From Aquimarina megaterium XH134 (GTDB lineage Bacteria; Bacteroidota; Bacteroidia; Flavobacteriales; Flavobacteriaceae), in contig NZ_JACB01000032.1 of the NCBI RefSeq assembly GCF_000520975.1, positions 1 to 64,000 on the forward strand: 64,000 nucleotides of DNA, read 5' to 3'. Below the pieces are notes generated by a model. That model was not told where the DNA came from. It saw nothing but the letters and a program-made list of their open reading frames with translations, and did not search any database. The translations under genes were made by a program, and so were the position numbers. Of this stretch, positions 27,192 to 37,436 are shown piece by piece. The stretch's first letter is position 1; every line of letters starts with the position of its first letter.

Positions 27192-29021
27192 TTATTCTGA
27201 AAAACTATTATTTTTAGGGTTTATATCAGCCATAGTATTTGTAATATCAATTCCAATCGATTTTATTTCAGATTTTGGTTTAGAAAGATCTAAAGAATAA
27301 GTTGGGTTTGTCCAAGGCCAATCAGGTAATATAGTTCTTTTCATTGATGGGATTGGGTTTTCCTTTTCATTACGCATCACTCTTAAAGGAATATAAAATG
27401 ACTCTATAGTACTATCTTTATATTCTACATAAAGATCAATAGGCATTGGCATTAATCCAATACGTTCTAAAGTGACTTTGGTAGTGTTATTATCTTCAAC
27501 AACATCTTTAATTCCGTAATCTATTGTATTTGTTGTTTGCGTCCAATCTGTTAGATACCAATCTAATTGTATTCCAGACACTTTTTCTGCTACCCTTTTA
27601 AAATCATTAGGAGTAGGGTGCTTAAATTTCCATTCATCAAAATATCTTTTAATCGTTTTTGCAAGATTATCTTCTCCAATAATATATCCTAATTGTGAGA
27701 GAAAAACAGCTCCCTTCGTATACGCAGAAGCTCCATAAGCAGCATTATGCGAATAGTGATCTGCTTGAGTTGTCTGTGGTTGTTCTATACCAGAAGTAGC
27801 TAATTGGTAATATCCCTGGTACATACCTCTTAGCGAATTAGGATTATTCTGTTTCATTACATCATTCATCGCCAGAGTAGAAATATAGCTGGTAAACCCT
27901 TCATCCATCCACTCGTGTTTAGCTTCGTTAGTAGCGAGAATATGTTGAAACCATGAATGTGCCATTTCGTGTGCTGTAACGCCAACAAGGCTACCAAAAT
28001 TTCTTTCTCCTGTGATTAGAGTCGACATGGCATATTCCATACCACCATCACCCCCTTGTAATACAGAGTATTGATCATATGGGTACTTTCCTATTTTTTC
28101 ACTAAAATACTTCATCAACTCTACAGTTTTGGGCTGTAGATCTTTCCAGTTTTCTATAATTTCTTTCTTGTTTTTATACAAAAAATGAAGCGTTGGGCCA
28201 TTAGGAACCTTTACAGTATCGTGCAAATATTCTGGATCTGCAACCCATGCAAAATCATGTACATTAGGAGCTTTAAAGTGCCATGAAAGCTTCTTGCCTT
28301 TTCTACTTACTTTTGTACCGGGCTCTTCATATCCATGCCCTATTTCTTGCGGGTTTTGCAAATATCCAGTACCACCCAAAATATAATCTTTATCAATAGT
28401 TATGGTTACATCAAAATCACCCCATACTCCGTGAAACTCTCTTGCGATATAAGGGTCTGCATGCCACCCTTCAAAGTCATATTCTGCAATTTTTGGATAC
28501 CACTGTGTCATTGATAATGCAACACCCTCTTTGTTATTTCTTCCTGAACGGCGTATTTGTACAGGTACCTGACCGTTAAATTTCATAGAAAAAGTAACCT
28601 TTTCTCCTGGAGCAATAGGCTTATCTAGTGATACTTCTAAAACAGTCCCTGCAGTTTTATATGTTAATGGTTTTCCGTTCTGTGTTAGGGAAGAAACCTT
28701 TAAATACCCAATTTCTTCGGGAGTAAGTTTACTTATTCTGTTTCCAACTCTGGGGTCAGGATCAGGAAGATTACGAGAACGTATGTCCATTTCACTTCCT
28801 GGTTGAAATGCATTAAAATATAAGTGATAAAATACTTGATATAACGTATCAGGAGAATTGTTAGAATAGATGAGTTCTTGTGTCCCTTCATATTGAAAAT
28901 TTTCAACATTCATATCCACATTCATCGTATAATCTACCTGTTGTTGCCAATACGAAGTATTGTTTTGTGCTGTAACGCAAAAAACACCAACTAAAAAGCC
29001 AAAACCAATTTTTTTAAACAT
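27192..29021 (-). CDS. M1 family zinc aminopeptidase, secreted
   Basis: A 609-residue gluzincin. The signal peptide is residues 1-18 (MFKKIGFGFLVGVFCVTA), which fixes the start at 29021 rather than the upstream frame. The zinc site is HEMAHSW with the third ligand in WMDEGF 19 residues on (around residues 330-355), preceded by the exopeptidase motif GGMEYA. The Tyr of AYGASAYTKGAVF is the usual catalytic tyrosine. It removes N-terminal residues from peptides in the periplasm or outside. Last gene of a three-gene operon; the gap to the subtilase gene is 10 nt. Confidence 0.93.
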   Translation of the reverse strand: MFKKIGFGFLVGVFCVTAQNNTSYWQQQVDYTMNVDMNVENFQYEGTQELIYSNNSPDTLYQVFYHLYFNAFQPGSEMDIRSRNLPDPDPRVGNRISKLTPEEIGYLKVSSLTQNGKPLTYKTAGTVLEVSLDKPIAPGEKVTFSMKFNGQVPVQIRRSGRNNKEGVALSMTQWYPKIAEYDFEGWHADPYIAREFHGVWGDFDVTITIDKDYILGGTGYLQNPQEIGHGYEEPGTKVSRKGKKLSWHFKAPNVHDFAWVADPEYLHDTVKVPNGPTLHFLYKNKKEIIENWKDLQPKTVELMKYFSEKIGKYPYDQYSVLQGGDGGMEYAMSTLITGERNFGSLVGVTAHEMAHSWFQHILATNEAKHEWMDEGFTSYISTLAMNDVMKQNNPNSLRGMYQGYYQLATSGIEQPQTTQADHYSHNAAYGASAYTKGAVFLSQLGYIIGEDNLAKTIKRYFDEWKFKHPTPNDFKRVAEKVSGIQLDWYLTDWTQTTNTIDYGIKDVVEDNNTTKVTLERIGLMPMPIDLYVEYKDSTIESFYIPLRVMRNEKENPIPSMKRTILPDWPWTNPTYSLDLSKPKSEIKSIGIDITNTMADINPKNNSFSE

Positions 29022-29031
29022 AATAAATGAA

Positions 29032-30708
29032 TTATTTAGACAATTTATCTGCCATAATAAGGGCATTATACAAATTAACCATTTTACCCGATTTAGATAA
29101 CCCAGAAAAGCTTCCTACATTAGTTTGCTCCCCACCAATAACTACAGAGGATTTAGTACTTAATCCACTATCCATAAGTATCTTTTTTACCTGAGGAGCT
29201 TTTAAATTAGGGTAATACGATCTAATTAACGCAGCAACTCCTGCTACAGCCGGAGCTGCCATAGAGGTTCCTTGCAGATATTCGTATGAATTATTGGGTG
29301 TTGTTGACCATATTTTAACTCCAGGAGCAAATGCATCAACATTGTTTTTACCATAATTAGAGAAATCTGCTACCAAATTAGAGCCATAAGCATAATTTAA
29401 AGCACCAATGGTAATAAAATTATCAGCAATTTCAGAACCATTATTAGTTTGATCATTAGGGTATACTGCTTTTTTATCTAAATCTGTTCCTTCATTTCCT
29501 GCTGCATTTACAATCAATACATCTTTTGAGGCCGCATAGGTAATAGCTTCCCTAACCCATTCTGGATGTGTACTGTAGTACTTACCAAAACTAGTGTTAA
29601 TTACTTTGGCTCCGTTATCTACAACATATCGTATTGCAAGTGCAATATCTTTGTCGTATTCGTCTCCATTAGGAACCGCTCTAACTGCCATTATTTTTAC
29701 ATTTTGTGCTATACCATTCATTCCTTTTCCATTATTTCTCTCTGCAGCGATTATACCAGCAACGTGGGTCCCGTGTTTTATACCTTCTTTTTTTGGATCT
29801 GGTCCCATTACATTATTATTCCCATATTTGACATCTGTGATATCATCTACGTTATCACCCACTACAGTTCTACCATCAAATTCGGGATTTAAATTATAAT
29901 TTAACTGATCAGTGAAATGATCAACACCTTCTTTAAGGTTTTTGATAAAGTCTGGTATCGTATCACCTGGATCCATAAATCCAAACATTTGAGCAAGAAA
30001 AGCGACATGTTGTTGCATCTCTTGAGTCTTTGCTTCTACTTTTAAAAGTTCGTCTCGAGAATAGTCTTCTTTTCCCAGTGCATCTGTAATTGCTTTGTGC
30101 GAAACCTTAGATTGCTGAAGTATTTGTTCGTATTGTACTTTTTGAGCAGAGTTTTCCTGATATTCTTTTTCGAATTCTGCTTTGGCTGCAATATAATTTT
30201 GGTATTCACCTCGATCATTTTCTGGTATAGAAGCAAGAGTTTTACCAGCATATTTTGGTTTAAACTTTTTTATGATTCTCACATATTCAAGATTTTCGTC
30301 TTCAGAATCCCCTAAAAAATTCCAGCCGTGAATATCATCAATATAACCATTGTTATCATCATCTTTTCCATTCCCCTTAATCTCTTTTGGATTTGTCCAG
30401 ATCACCCCATCCAGATCCTCATGCTCAATATCTACACCACTATCGATAACACCAACAATAACAGTCTTACCTTTTTTGTTTTTAATAAGAGTATTATAAG
30501 CTTTATTTACGCTCATCCCGGGAACCGTATCAGAAACCAAATCAAGCGAATTCCAACCTTTAAGTTGAGCATCGGTAAGATCTATATTTTTTAAAGGAAT
30601 TGTATCGATATTCTCTATAGGTGTAGAAACAATGGTTGGAGCACCACAACTCACCAAAATCATAGATGAGGCAATAGTAGCAATAATTTTATTAGATGAG
30701 GGAATCAT
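29032..30708 (-). CDS. S8 subtilisin-like lipoprotein protease
   Basis: A 558-residue serine protease. The start chosen is ATG 30708, giving the lipoprotein signal MIPSSNKIIATIASSMILVSC; an ATG ten codons upstream (30738) would overlap the MBL gene by 17 nt and is also possible. Catalytic triad: Asp in VIGVIDSGVDIEHEDL (about residue 85), His in KHGTHVAGIIAAERNN (about 300), Ser in LQGTSMAAPAVAGVAAL (about 490). A long insertion of about 200 residues separates Asp and His. It lies between the MBL and M1 genes, so the two peptidases may act on the same extracellular peptides. Confidence 0.93.
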   Translation of the reverse strand: MIPSSNKIIATIASSMILVSCGAPTIVSTPIENIDTIPLKNIDLTDAQLKGWNSLDLVSDTVPGMSVNKAYNTLIKNKKGKTVIVGVIDSGVDIEHEDLDGVIWTNPKEIKGNGKDDDNNGYIDDIHGWNFLGDSEDENLEYVRIIKKFKPKYAGKTLASIPENDRGEYQNYIAAKAEFEKEYQENSAQKVQYEQILQQSKVSHKAITDALGKEDYSRDELLKVEAKTQEMQQHVAFLAQMFGFMDPGDTIPDFIKNLKEGVDHFTDQLNYNLNPEFDGRTVVGDNVDDITDVKYGNNNVMGPDPKKEGIKHGTHVAGIIAAERNNGKGMNGIAQNVKIMAVRAVPNGDEYDKDIALAIRYVVDNGAKVINTSFGKYYSTHPEWVREAITYAASKDVLIVNAAGNEGTDLDKKAVYPNDQTNNGSEIADNFITIGALNYAYGSNLVADFSNYGKNNVDAFAPGVKIWSTTPNNSYEYLQGTSMAAPAVAGVAALIRSYYPNLKAPQVKKILMDSGLSTKSSVVIGGEQTNVGSFSGLSKSGKMVNLYNALIMADKLSK

Positions 30709-30721
30709 TTGATCTTTTATT

Positions 30722-31582
30722 TTAATTAAATATTTCATGACAAGTAAAGACTTCTTTTAATCGCACCCCTTTTTGGGTGTGTTGTACTGTTATTATTTCA
30801 TTATGGGCATCATGTTGCAGGAATAAATACCATCCATTAGTAGCGGCATTATCAAGAAACAGTTTTTTTTCATCCAAGGTTAATAAGGGCCTGGTGTCAT
30901 AACCCATTACATATGGTAAAGGAACATGACCGGCTGTAGGCAGAAGATCTGCCATAAACACAATCGTTTTACCTTTATATTCTATATGCGGAATCATTTG
31001 TTTTTCAGTATGTCCATTAACAAATAGTACGCCAAAACCTAATTCAGTGTTTTTTTGGAACGATGTACCTGACCTGGAAATAAAATTTAATTGACCACTT
31101 TCTTGTATCGGTATGATGTTTTCACTTAAAAAAGAAGCTTTTTCTCGAGCATTAGGCTGTGTAGCCCATTGCCAATGTTCTTCATTGCTCCATATTCGAG
31201 CATTTTTAAAAGCTAATTCATATCCTGTTTGGGCTTTATTCCATTGCACTACACCACCACAATGATCAAAGTGAAGATGAGTAATAAAAACATCGGTAAC
31301 ATCATCTCTGTGAAATCCTTTTGCTTTTAGAGAGGTATCTAAGCTATCATTTCCCCAAAGTGAATAATGACTGAAAAATTTTTCGGACTGCTTATCTCCC
31401 ATTCCAGAGTCAATAAGAATTAACCTATCACCCTCTTCAATTAGTAAGCATCTTGCTGCAATATCAATTAGGTTTTTTTCATCTGCAGGGTTGGTTTTGT
31501 TCCATAAAACTTTTGGAACCACTCCAAACATAGCGCCTCCATCAAGTTTAAAATTTCCTGCTTTTATGGGATGTAGATTCAT
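30722..31582 (-). CDS. MBL-fold metallo-hydrolase
   Basis: A 286-residue metallo-beta-lactamase-fold hydrolase. The zinc motif is FITHLHFDHCGGVV (HxHxDH, near residue 93), then the second His region in FVNGHTEKQMIPHI, and the final Asp/His in VFMADLLPTAGH. The start at 31582 (MNLHPIKAGNF) is chosen; the frame extends upstream through a Lys-rich stretch. The closest families are lactonases of the AttM type and related proteins; the substrate is unknown. It is the first gene of the operon with the subtilase and M1 peptidase. Confidence 0.88.
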   Translation of the reverse strand: MNLHPIKAGNFKLDGGAMFGVVPKVLWNKTNPADEKNLIDIAARCLLIEEGDRLILIDSGMGDKQSEKFFSHYSLWGNDSLDTSLKAKGFHRDDVTDVFITHLHFDHCGGVVQWNKAQTGYELAFKNARIWSNEEHWQWATQPNAREKASFLSENIIPIQESGQLNFISRSGTSFQKNTELGFGVLFVNGHTEKQMIPHIEYKGKTIVFMADLLPTAGHVPLPYVMGYDTRPLLTLDEKKLFLDNAATNGWYLFLQHDAHNEIITVQHTQKGVRLKEVFTCHEIFN

Positions 31583-31769
31583 TTGTTTATTTTTAATTCT
31601 GTCTTTAATTAATATGATTGTCGCCAAAAGTTATTTAGATCTACACGTCTAAAGCACAAATTATTTTCTGGGGTCAAAAATGTTTTTAAGACATTTTCTA
31701 TATATCTGATCCAATGGCTTATTTCGGTACTAATTAAAAATCTTTGCAAAATAGAAAAAATGGCAGGGA

Positions 31770-34034
31770 TCAAGATTTAATTTTTGGACTTTTTAACAAT
31801 AATTCATCATATTGTATACTTGTTATCACTTTTTCTAAGCGAGTTCCGTAATCTAATAAAGCTTTGATCTCTTTAATACTAGCCAAACGTTCTTTTCTCA
31901 TCACCAACAAAGAGTTACCATTACATTCAATATGATAATATGGATTACTCTCTAAAAACAGTACTAATTCATCAGTAAAGAACAACTTAATTTTTTTTGG
32001 TTTTTCTCCTAAAAGGAAGAACCGTTTAGAAAAATCGGGATGGCCAGAAATTAAAATATCTTTAAACCCCGAGAACTTATATATAAACTCAAGTAACCCC
32101 TCTTTGTCTAAAGTAAATTTAGGAACTTCAGTTTTTAATTTTATAGTCATGATCGTGGTTCTCACCAAAGTACGGGCAATAAACTCACCTTCAGAAAATT
32201 CGGTATCAGAAATTCTAAAAATAGACTTTGAGTCATAAATAGAATTATTTAGATAATTGATTTTTTTAGTTTTAAAGAACACAAAATCATGCAAACCAGA
32301 GACATCATGACCTTTTTTAGGGGCATATTGCCAGGAAAAGTCATTTGCAATATTTTGTAAATCTTTTTGTCTTTTGGTAAGATTCGATTTTGCTCCTATT
32401 TTAATTTTTTTAGAAAAAGGAATCAAACTTCTTATGGCTAAAGGGTGTTCTGAAGAAGTACCATGAATATCTAGTCCTGTAATCTCAAAAGATCCTCCTT
32501 TTCTCTTAAAAGTTTCCTGATATCCTAATAAACTCTCCTGTACAGTATAATCTACAAAATCACAAAGAGAAAAATCTATTATAGTATCCTGATTCTCAGG
32601 AATTGTATCTAATTTTCTTTTTAATCGAGAATAATTAAGAAAGCTCGAAAAACTCTTTACACTAACAAAATAAGTATCGTTGAAACCTTCTTTAAACATA
32701 AGCACATTAGGTTTAAAAAGATTTCTGATAAAAAAGAGTACACTTTTATTAAGGATAAAATGTATAATAATCGTTGTTAGGATTCCGATAAGGATTCCTG
32801 TGATTAAGTTTGTTGTTATCGTTGCTATAATTGTGGCAAAGAAAATAATAAGTTGTTCTTTACCAATTTTGGCAACAATTTTTAAGTTTCTTGGAGCTGC
32901 CAGCTTATATCCTGTATACACCAAAATAGCAGCCAGTGCTGTAAGTGGAATTCTTTTAAGTTGATCTTGAAATAAAACTACAAATAATATTAAGAAGACA
33001 GAGTGAAAGAAATTAGAAGATCGGTTGGTACCTCCATTATTAACATTTACAGAACTACGGGCGATTACAGTAACTACATTAAGTCCTCCTATAAAACCAC
33101 TAACAATCGATGCAATACCTAATGCAGTAAGATCTTTGTTAATATTTGACCTTCTTTTTAACGGGTCTAGCTTATCTACGGCCTTAATACTTAATAGAGA
33201 TTCAATACTCGAAATTAAAGTTATTGCAATAACTACTCCTATAAATTTAAAGTCAAGAATTAATGAAAAATCTGGAGTAGGGAAGTTTGAAAAAACATCA
33301 TTGGGTATTTGTACCAATAAGGAGTCATCTATAGGGTAAGGAGCACTTGAAAAGAATTCGTAATAATAGCTTAAACCAACAGCAATAAGAACGATCCACA
33401 TGGGAGCTGGTACCAATTGAAAATATTTATTTCTGATTTTACCATAAAAAAACATAATCAATAAGCTCAAAACTCCAACTAATGCAGCAATAGCAATGGC
33501 ACTATATTCAGGTTTAAATAGTAACGAAATACTATGAGGAATATCTGTTAACAAGGAAATAGTATCTCCTTTAATACTTGTATTAGCAAGCATAACATGA
33601 AACTGTTTTGCAAAAATACTTATTCCTATAGCGGCAAGCATTCCCTGAATTGCCGAAGAAGGGAAAAAGTCACTCAGAATCCCCAATCGCAATTGGCCAA
33701 TAATGATCATTAATGCTCCCGAGCATATGATGGCAGCTAATGTAAAGATATAACCTTGATAAAGATCTCCATTAGCAAGTGTTGTTATTGCTCCTAATAA
33801 AACAACAACCAATCCATTACCGGGACCTGTAATTGTAACTTTAGATCCTCCAAAAATGCTTACAATGATCCCTCCAACAACAGAAGCAATTACTCCAGAG
33901 ATAGGTGGAGCTTCTGAAGCTAAAGCCAATCCTAAACCCAATGGTAATGCAATTAGTGAAACCACAAAACCCGAAAAAATATTCTTAGGCAGTTGAGATA
34001 AAAATTCAGATGTAGCGTTATTCGTTTTCTTCAT
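31770..34034 (-). CDS. SulP family inorganic anion transporter
   Basis: A 754-residue membrane protein. Residues 20-440 hold about 12-14 hydrophobic helices with the family signature near the start (GFVVSLIALPLGLGLALASEAPPISG) and GPGNGLVVVLLGAIT. A STAS-like domain follows (about 455-550, DFSLCDFVDYTVQESLLG). Roughly 190 further residues at the C-terminus have no clear match and are longer than usual. SulP proteins move sulfate or bicarbonate, often with Na+. The USP gene abuts it with zero spacing (TAA then ATG), so the two are coupled. Substrate is unproven; bicarbonate is plausible in a marine bacterium. Confidence 0.9.
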   Translation of the reverse strand: MKKTNNATSEFLSQLPKNIFSGFVVSLIALPLGLGLALASEAPPISGVIASVVGGIIVSIFGGSKVTITGPGNGLVVVLLGAITTLANGDLYQGYIFTLAAIICSGALMIIIGQLRLGILSDFFPSSAIQGMLAAIGISIFAKQFHVMLANTSIKGDTISLLTDIPHSISLLFKPEYSAIAIAALVGVLSLLIMFFYGKIRNKYFQLVPAPMWIVLIAVGLSYYYEFFSSAPYPIDDSLLVQIPNDVFSNFPTPDFSLILDFKFIGVVIAITLISSIESLLSIKAVDKLDPLKRRSNINKDLTALGIASIVSGFIGGLNVVTVIARSSVNVNNGGTNRSSNFFHSVFLILFVVLFQDQLKRIPLTALAAILVYTGYKLAAPRNLKIVAKIGKEQLIIFFATIIATITTNLITGILIGILTTIIIHFILNKSVLFFIRNLFKPNVLMFKEGFNDTYFVSVKSFSSFLNYSRLKRKLDTIPENQDTIIDFSLCDFVDYTVQESLLGYQETFKRKGGSFEITGLDIHGTSSEHPLAIRSLIPFSKKIKIGAKSNLTKRQKDLQNIANDFSWQYAPKKGHDVSGLHDFVFFKTKKINYLNNSIYDSKSIFRISDTEFSEGEFIARTLVRTTIMTIKLKTEVPKFTLDKEGLLEFIYKFSGFKDILISGHPDFSKRFFLLGEKPKKIKLFFTDELVLFLESNPYYHIECNGNSLLVMRKERLASIKEIKALLDYGTRLEKVITSIQYDELLLKSPKIKS

Positions 34035-34892
34035 TTATCTCATAATTAAAACATCTGTTGGTAATTCTGATAAAATATGCTCAAGATCATGAAGAAAAAT
34101 ACGATCTAAGAACGTAGTTCTTTTAGGAGCATTCATAATAAGAAGGTCTGCGGCGACCACTTTTGCGTAATGACCAATAGAATATCCTCTTTTTCCAAAT
34201 ATAGATTGTGTTTTTATTAAAATACCAGTTTTAAGATCTTCAGGAACATCGCTTAAGATATGCTGTACTCTAAGATCTTCTTTTTGAGCTAATTGTTCTT
34301 TTATTAATGTGTCTTTAAGCAAAGATTGATCGTCTTCTACAATAACCTTAACTTCTTGACGAGAAATCTCTTCTACAATAGTGAGTTTTTGTGCACCAAG
34401 ATTCTGGGCTACTTCAAACGAATCAAGAATTGTTTGCCTGGTTTTTTCATCTTTAAGACCATTTACTACAATATGATTACAAGGGCGTAAATCTTCTGAT
34501 GGTTTTATTAACAGCAAAACAGAACAATGTGCATTTCTGGTGATTTTTCGTGCAATTGACCCAATATAAAATTTAAGAAAATCTTCTCTGGGGATAGCAC
34601 CAAGCATAATAAGATCAGCATTATTTTCTCTGGCTGTTTCAATAATTACTGTAACGGGATCCCCTTGTTTCCAAATAACATTTACTTTTTCATCATCGTC
34701 AGAAAATCCTGAAATTAGCTTTTTTATATTATCTTCTTTCTCATTCGTTTTTTCGCCTACATGAACAATGATCATTTTAGAATCGAAAAAATCGACCATT
34801 CGCATAGCCTCAAAAATATTATTTTTAAGGTTTGGAGAAAAAGCTACACCAATAAGGATAGTATTAAATTTATGATTAGGTAATTCGTTCAA
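34035..34892 (-). CDS. Universal stress protein, two USP domains
   Basis: A 285-residue protein with two UspA-like domains: residues 8-135 (NTILIGVAFSPNLKNNIFEAM, ending GAIPREDFLKFYIGSIARKITRNAHCSVLLL) and about 140-285 (NHIVVNGLKDEKTRQTILDSF). The first shows the G-2X-G-9X-G(S) ATP-site pattern only in part. No ATG exists near the N-terminus; the best start is a TTG at 34892. It is directly upstream of SulP and probably modulates or accompanies it, as USP-SulP pairs do elsewhere. The adjacent antiporter is divergent. Confidence 0.85.
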   Translation of the reverse strand: MNELPNHKFNTILIGVAFSPNLKNNIFEAMRMVDFFDSKMIIVHVGEKTNEKEDNIKKLISGFSDDDEKVNVIWKQGDPVTVIIETARENNADLIMLGAIPREDFLKFYIGSIARKITRNAHCSVLLLIKPSEDLRPCNHIVVNGLKDEKTRQTILDSFEVAQNLGAQKLTIVEEISRQEVKVIVEDDQSLLKDTLIKEQLAQKEDLRVQHILSDVPEDLKTGILIKTQSIFGKRGYSIGHYAKVVAADLLIMNAPKRTTFLDRIFLHDLEHILSELPTDVLIMR

Positions 34893-35024
34893 AGATTTAT
34901 TTTGTAATAATTTTAAATCGCGAAATATAAACTTAATTTTTTAAAATCAGAAAACAGCACTTATTTCTGTTATTTTTAAAAAAATCCCGATCTTTCTCAC
35001 ATTAATCTGATTTAAGAACAAAAC

Positions 35025-36860
35025 ATGTTAGAACTTGCAGGAATAATTATATTAGGGATTTTGGCCCAATGGGTGGCATGGAAATTTAAAATACCCGCAA
35101 TTTTACCGTTAATTCTTATAGGACTTTTGGTTGGTCCTTTCGCTACATTATTTACTAGTGACGGCACTAAATTGATACAACCTATCTGGAATGGGACAGA
35201 AGGTCTTTTTCCTGGTGAGAGTTTATTTTATTTTGTTTCTTTAGCGATAAGTATTATTCTTTTTGAAGGTGGCCTTACCTTAAGAAGAAGTGAAATTCTT
35301 AATGTAGGCCCAGTGATTATAAAATTAATTACGATTGCTGTTATTGTTACTTTTTTTGGTGCAGGATTGGCAGCACACTATATTTTTGATCTAAGCTGGC
35401 CCATCTCGTTCTTATTTTCTTCATTGATTATTGTAACTGGCCCTACAGTAATAACTCCAATTCTTAGAAATATTCCTCTTAAAAAAGATGTATCTGCTGT
35501 ATTAAAATGGGAGGGTATTTTGATTGATCCTATTGGTGCTTTGGTAGCCGTTTTGGTATTTGAGTTTATAAGAGTAGGTGGTGGCGAAGAATTTACACTA
35601 ACAGCTTTAATCGAATTTGGAAAAATTATACTTGTTGGTTTTACATTTGGTTTTACATTTGCTCATGCGTTGGCATTTTCTCTAAAGAAAAAAATTATCC
35701 CGCATTACTTACTTAATGTAGTAACCCTTGCATTGGTATTAGGTGTTTTTGTATTATCAGATACTTTTGCTCATGAATCTGGATTACTTTCTGTAGTAAT
35801 TATGGGTATGGTATTAGGAAACATAAATCTTCCTCATATTGATGAGATTCTATATTTTAAAGAATCTCTAAGTGTACTTTTGATCTCGATATTATTTATC
35901 CTTCTGGCAGCAAATATCAATATCGAGGATTTACAACTAATCTATAATTGGCAAGCTGTTTTACTTTTTGTTATTGTTGTTTTTATAGTAAGACCGGTAG
36001 GTGTGTTCTTGAGTTCTCTTAATTCTGGACTTAAAACCAACGAAAAATTATTTATTAGCTGGGTAGGACCAAGAGGGATCGTAGCAGCAGGTATTGCATC
36101 ATTATTTGGATTAAAGCTATATAAAGAAGGAATTCCGGGGGCAGAGTATATTACACCTCTTGTGTTTATGATTGTATTGGGTACTGTTTTACTTAATGCT
36201 ACAACAGCACGTCTTTTTGCCAAATTGGTAGGTGTATTTCTTAAAAAATCTGAAGGAATCTTGATTATTGGCGCTTCCAAAATTTCGAGATTGATTGCAG
36301 CGTATATAAAAAATAACAATCGTCATGTCGTTTTGGTAGATAGTAATAGAGATAACATCAATAAAGCCAAAGATCTTGGCCTAGAAGCGATCGAAGGCAA
36401 TATTTATGGTGATCAGCTTAAAGACAATATCGAATTAAATGATATAGGGTATTTAATGGCGCTTACCGGTAACAATGATATAAATAAATACGTAATTGAT
36501 AAGTTTAAAGATCAATTTGGGGAACATGGAGCTTTTAGACTAATTACTTCTGAAGAAATGTTAGACCCCAAAAAAACTCCTCATGAAGGATTATTTTCTC
36601 ATACCGATGATTACTATAAACTTATTGAACTTGCCGAAAAATATCCGGGAATACAGGAAATAAAAATTAAGGATAAAAAGCAGTATAGAGCATTAATCGA
36701 GTTAACCAAAGAGGATAAAGATATTATTCCACTGTTTATAAAAGACACACATAAAAATATTAGAATCATATCCTCGTTTAGTGAGGAAATAGAACAAGTA
36801 GAAGAAGGAAGTTTTCTGGCCTATATTGGTAAGCCTATAGATATCGAAGAGGTAAAATAA
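35025..36860 (+). CDS. CPA family Na+(K+)/H+ antiporter with TrkA-type domain
   Basis: A 611-residue protein. About 12 hydrophobic helices fill residues 1-395, with FLFSSLIIVTGPTVITPILRNIPL and the conserved acidic residue in ILIDPIGALVAV, features of the CPA1/NhaP-like fold. A Rossmann-type TrkA-N domain begins near residue 405 (GILIIGASKISRLIAAYIKNNNRHVVLVDSNRDN) and a C-terminal regulatory part follows. It exchanges cations for protons across the inner membrane, regulated by a nucleotide. It is divergent from the USP-SulP operon, forming an ion-homeostasis cluster. Confidence 0.9.
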   Translation: MLELAGIIILGILAQWVAWKFKIPAILPLILIGLLVGPFATLFTSDGTKLIQPIWNGTEGLFPGESLFYFVSLAISIILFEGGLTLRRSEILNVGPVIIKLITIAVIVTFFGAGLAAHYIFDLSWPISFLFSSLIIVTGPTVITPILRNIPLKKDVSAVLKWEGILIDPIGALVAVLVFEFIRVGGGEEFTLTALIEFGKIILVGFTFGFTFAHALAFSLKKKIIPHYLLNVVTLALVLGVFVLSDTFAHESGLLSVVIMGMVLGNINLPHIDEILYFKESLSVLLISILFILLAANINIEDLQLIYNWQAVLLFVIVVFIVRPVGVFLSSLNSGLKTNEKLFISWVGPRGIVAAGIASLFGLKLYKEGIPGAEYITPLVFMIVLGTVLLNATTARLFAKLVGVFLKKSEGILIIGASKISRLIAAYIKNNNRHVVLVDSNRDNINKAKDLGLEAIEGNIYGDQLKDNIELNDIGYLMALTGNNDINKYVIDKFKDQFGEHGAFRLITSEEMLDPKKTPHEGLFSHTDDYYKLIELAEKYPGIQEIKIKDKKQYRALIELTKEDKDIIPLFIKDTHKNIRIISSFSEEIEQVEEGSFLAYIGKPIDIEEVK

Positions 36861-36939
36861 TTACTTGCTATTGCATATTTATAAGGTAGTAACACGACTT
36901 GATTATATAGTGATATTACAGAGTCCAGTTTAATTTTCT

Positions 36940-36947
36940 TATTTTTG
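36940..36947 (+). promoter_or_regulatory. Probable -7 element for the Cys-rich lipoprotein gene
   Basis: TATTTTTG matches TAnnTTTG, 31 bp before the ATG at 36979, in a short gap after the antiporter gene. Confidence 0.45.
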
Positions 36948-36978
36948 AACTCACTTAACCTAAAAATCAAGAATCGAA

Positions 36979-37407
36979 ATGAAAAAACTGGTGTATGTCG
37001 TTGCCTATATCCTTGCCCTGGGATTTGCAGCATGTGGAAGCGATGATGATGTAGATTGTGTTAAAGCTAATGTCGATTTATCAGAAGCTGCAGCTACATA
37101 TAGTCAAAACATTGGTTCTACAGAAGCTTGTACTGCATATAAAACAGCAATAGAAGTAGTTTTAAATAATGGTTGCGCTGCCGATGATGAAACCATTAAA
37201 GTGTATGAAGAGCAATTAAAAATATTAGGAGATTGTAAGTTTGGAGGACAAACTTGCCTGAATTGTACTAATAATGATATTACTCTGCGGGTATGTAGAG
37301 GAGAAAACGGAAATGCATTTATACAAGAATTTCGTCAAGGAGTATTAACTCCTAGAGATACTGGTGTTCCTTTTGACAAATATGTAGAACTTTCAGATTG
37401 TAAATAA
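36979..37407 (+). CDS. Small cysteine-rich lipoprotein
   Basis: A 142-residue protein with a lipoprotein signal (ILALGFAAC, Cys19) followed by an Asp-rich stretch (GSDDDVDC) typical of surface-exposed Bacteroidota lipoproteins. It has eight further cysteines (27, 51, 66, 86, 92, 95, 106 and 141), including CLNC, so several disulfides are likely. The central part is helical. No known family. It is transcribed alone and ends at a terminator shared with the convergent EEP gene. Confidence 0.75.
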   Translation: MKKLVYVVAYILALGFAACGSDDDVDCVKANVDLSEAAATYSQNIGSTEACTAYKTAIEVVLNNGCAADDETIKVYEEQLKILGDCKFGGQTCLNCTNNDITLRVCRGENGNAFIQEFRQGVLTPRDTGVPFDKYVELSDCK

Positions 37408-37436
37408 TTTGATAGTATCTTTATAAAAGAACAGAT

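Noticed and set aside
29566-29899. Plus-strand frames of about 100 residues inside the subtilase gene
   Set aside because: Antisense shadows of a clearly conserved serine protease.
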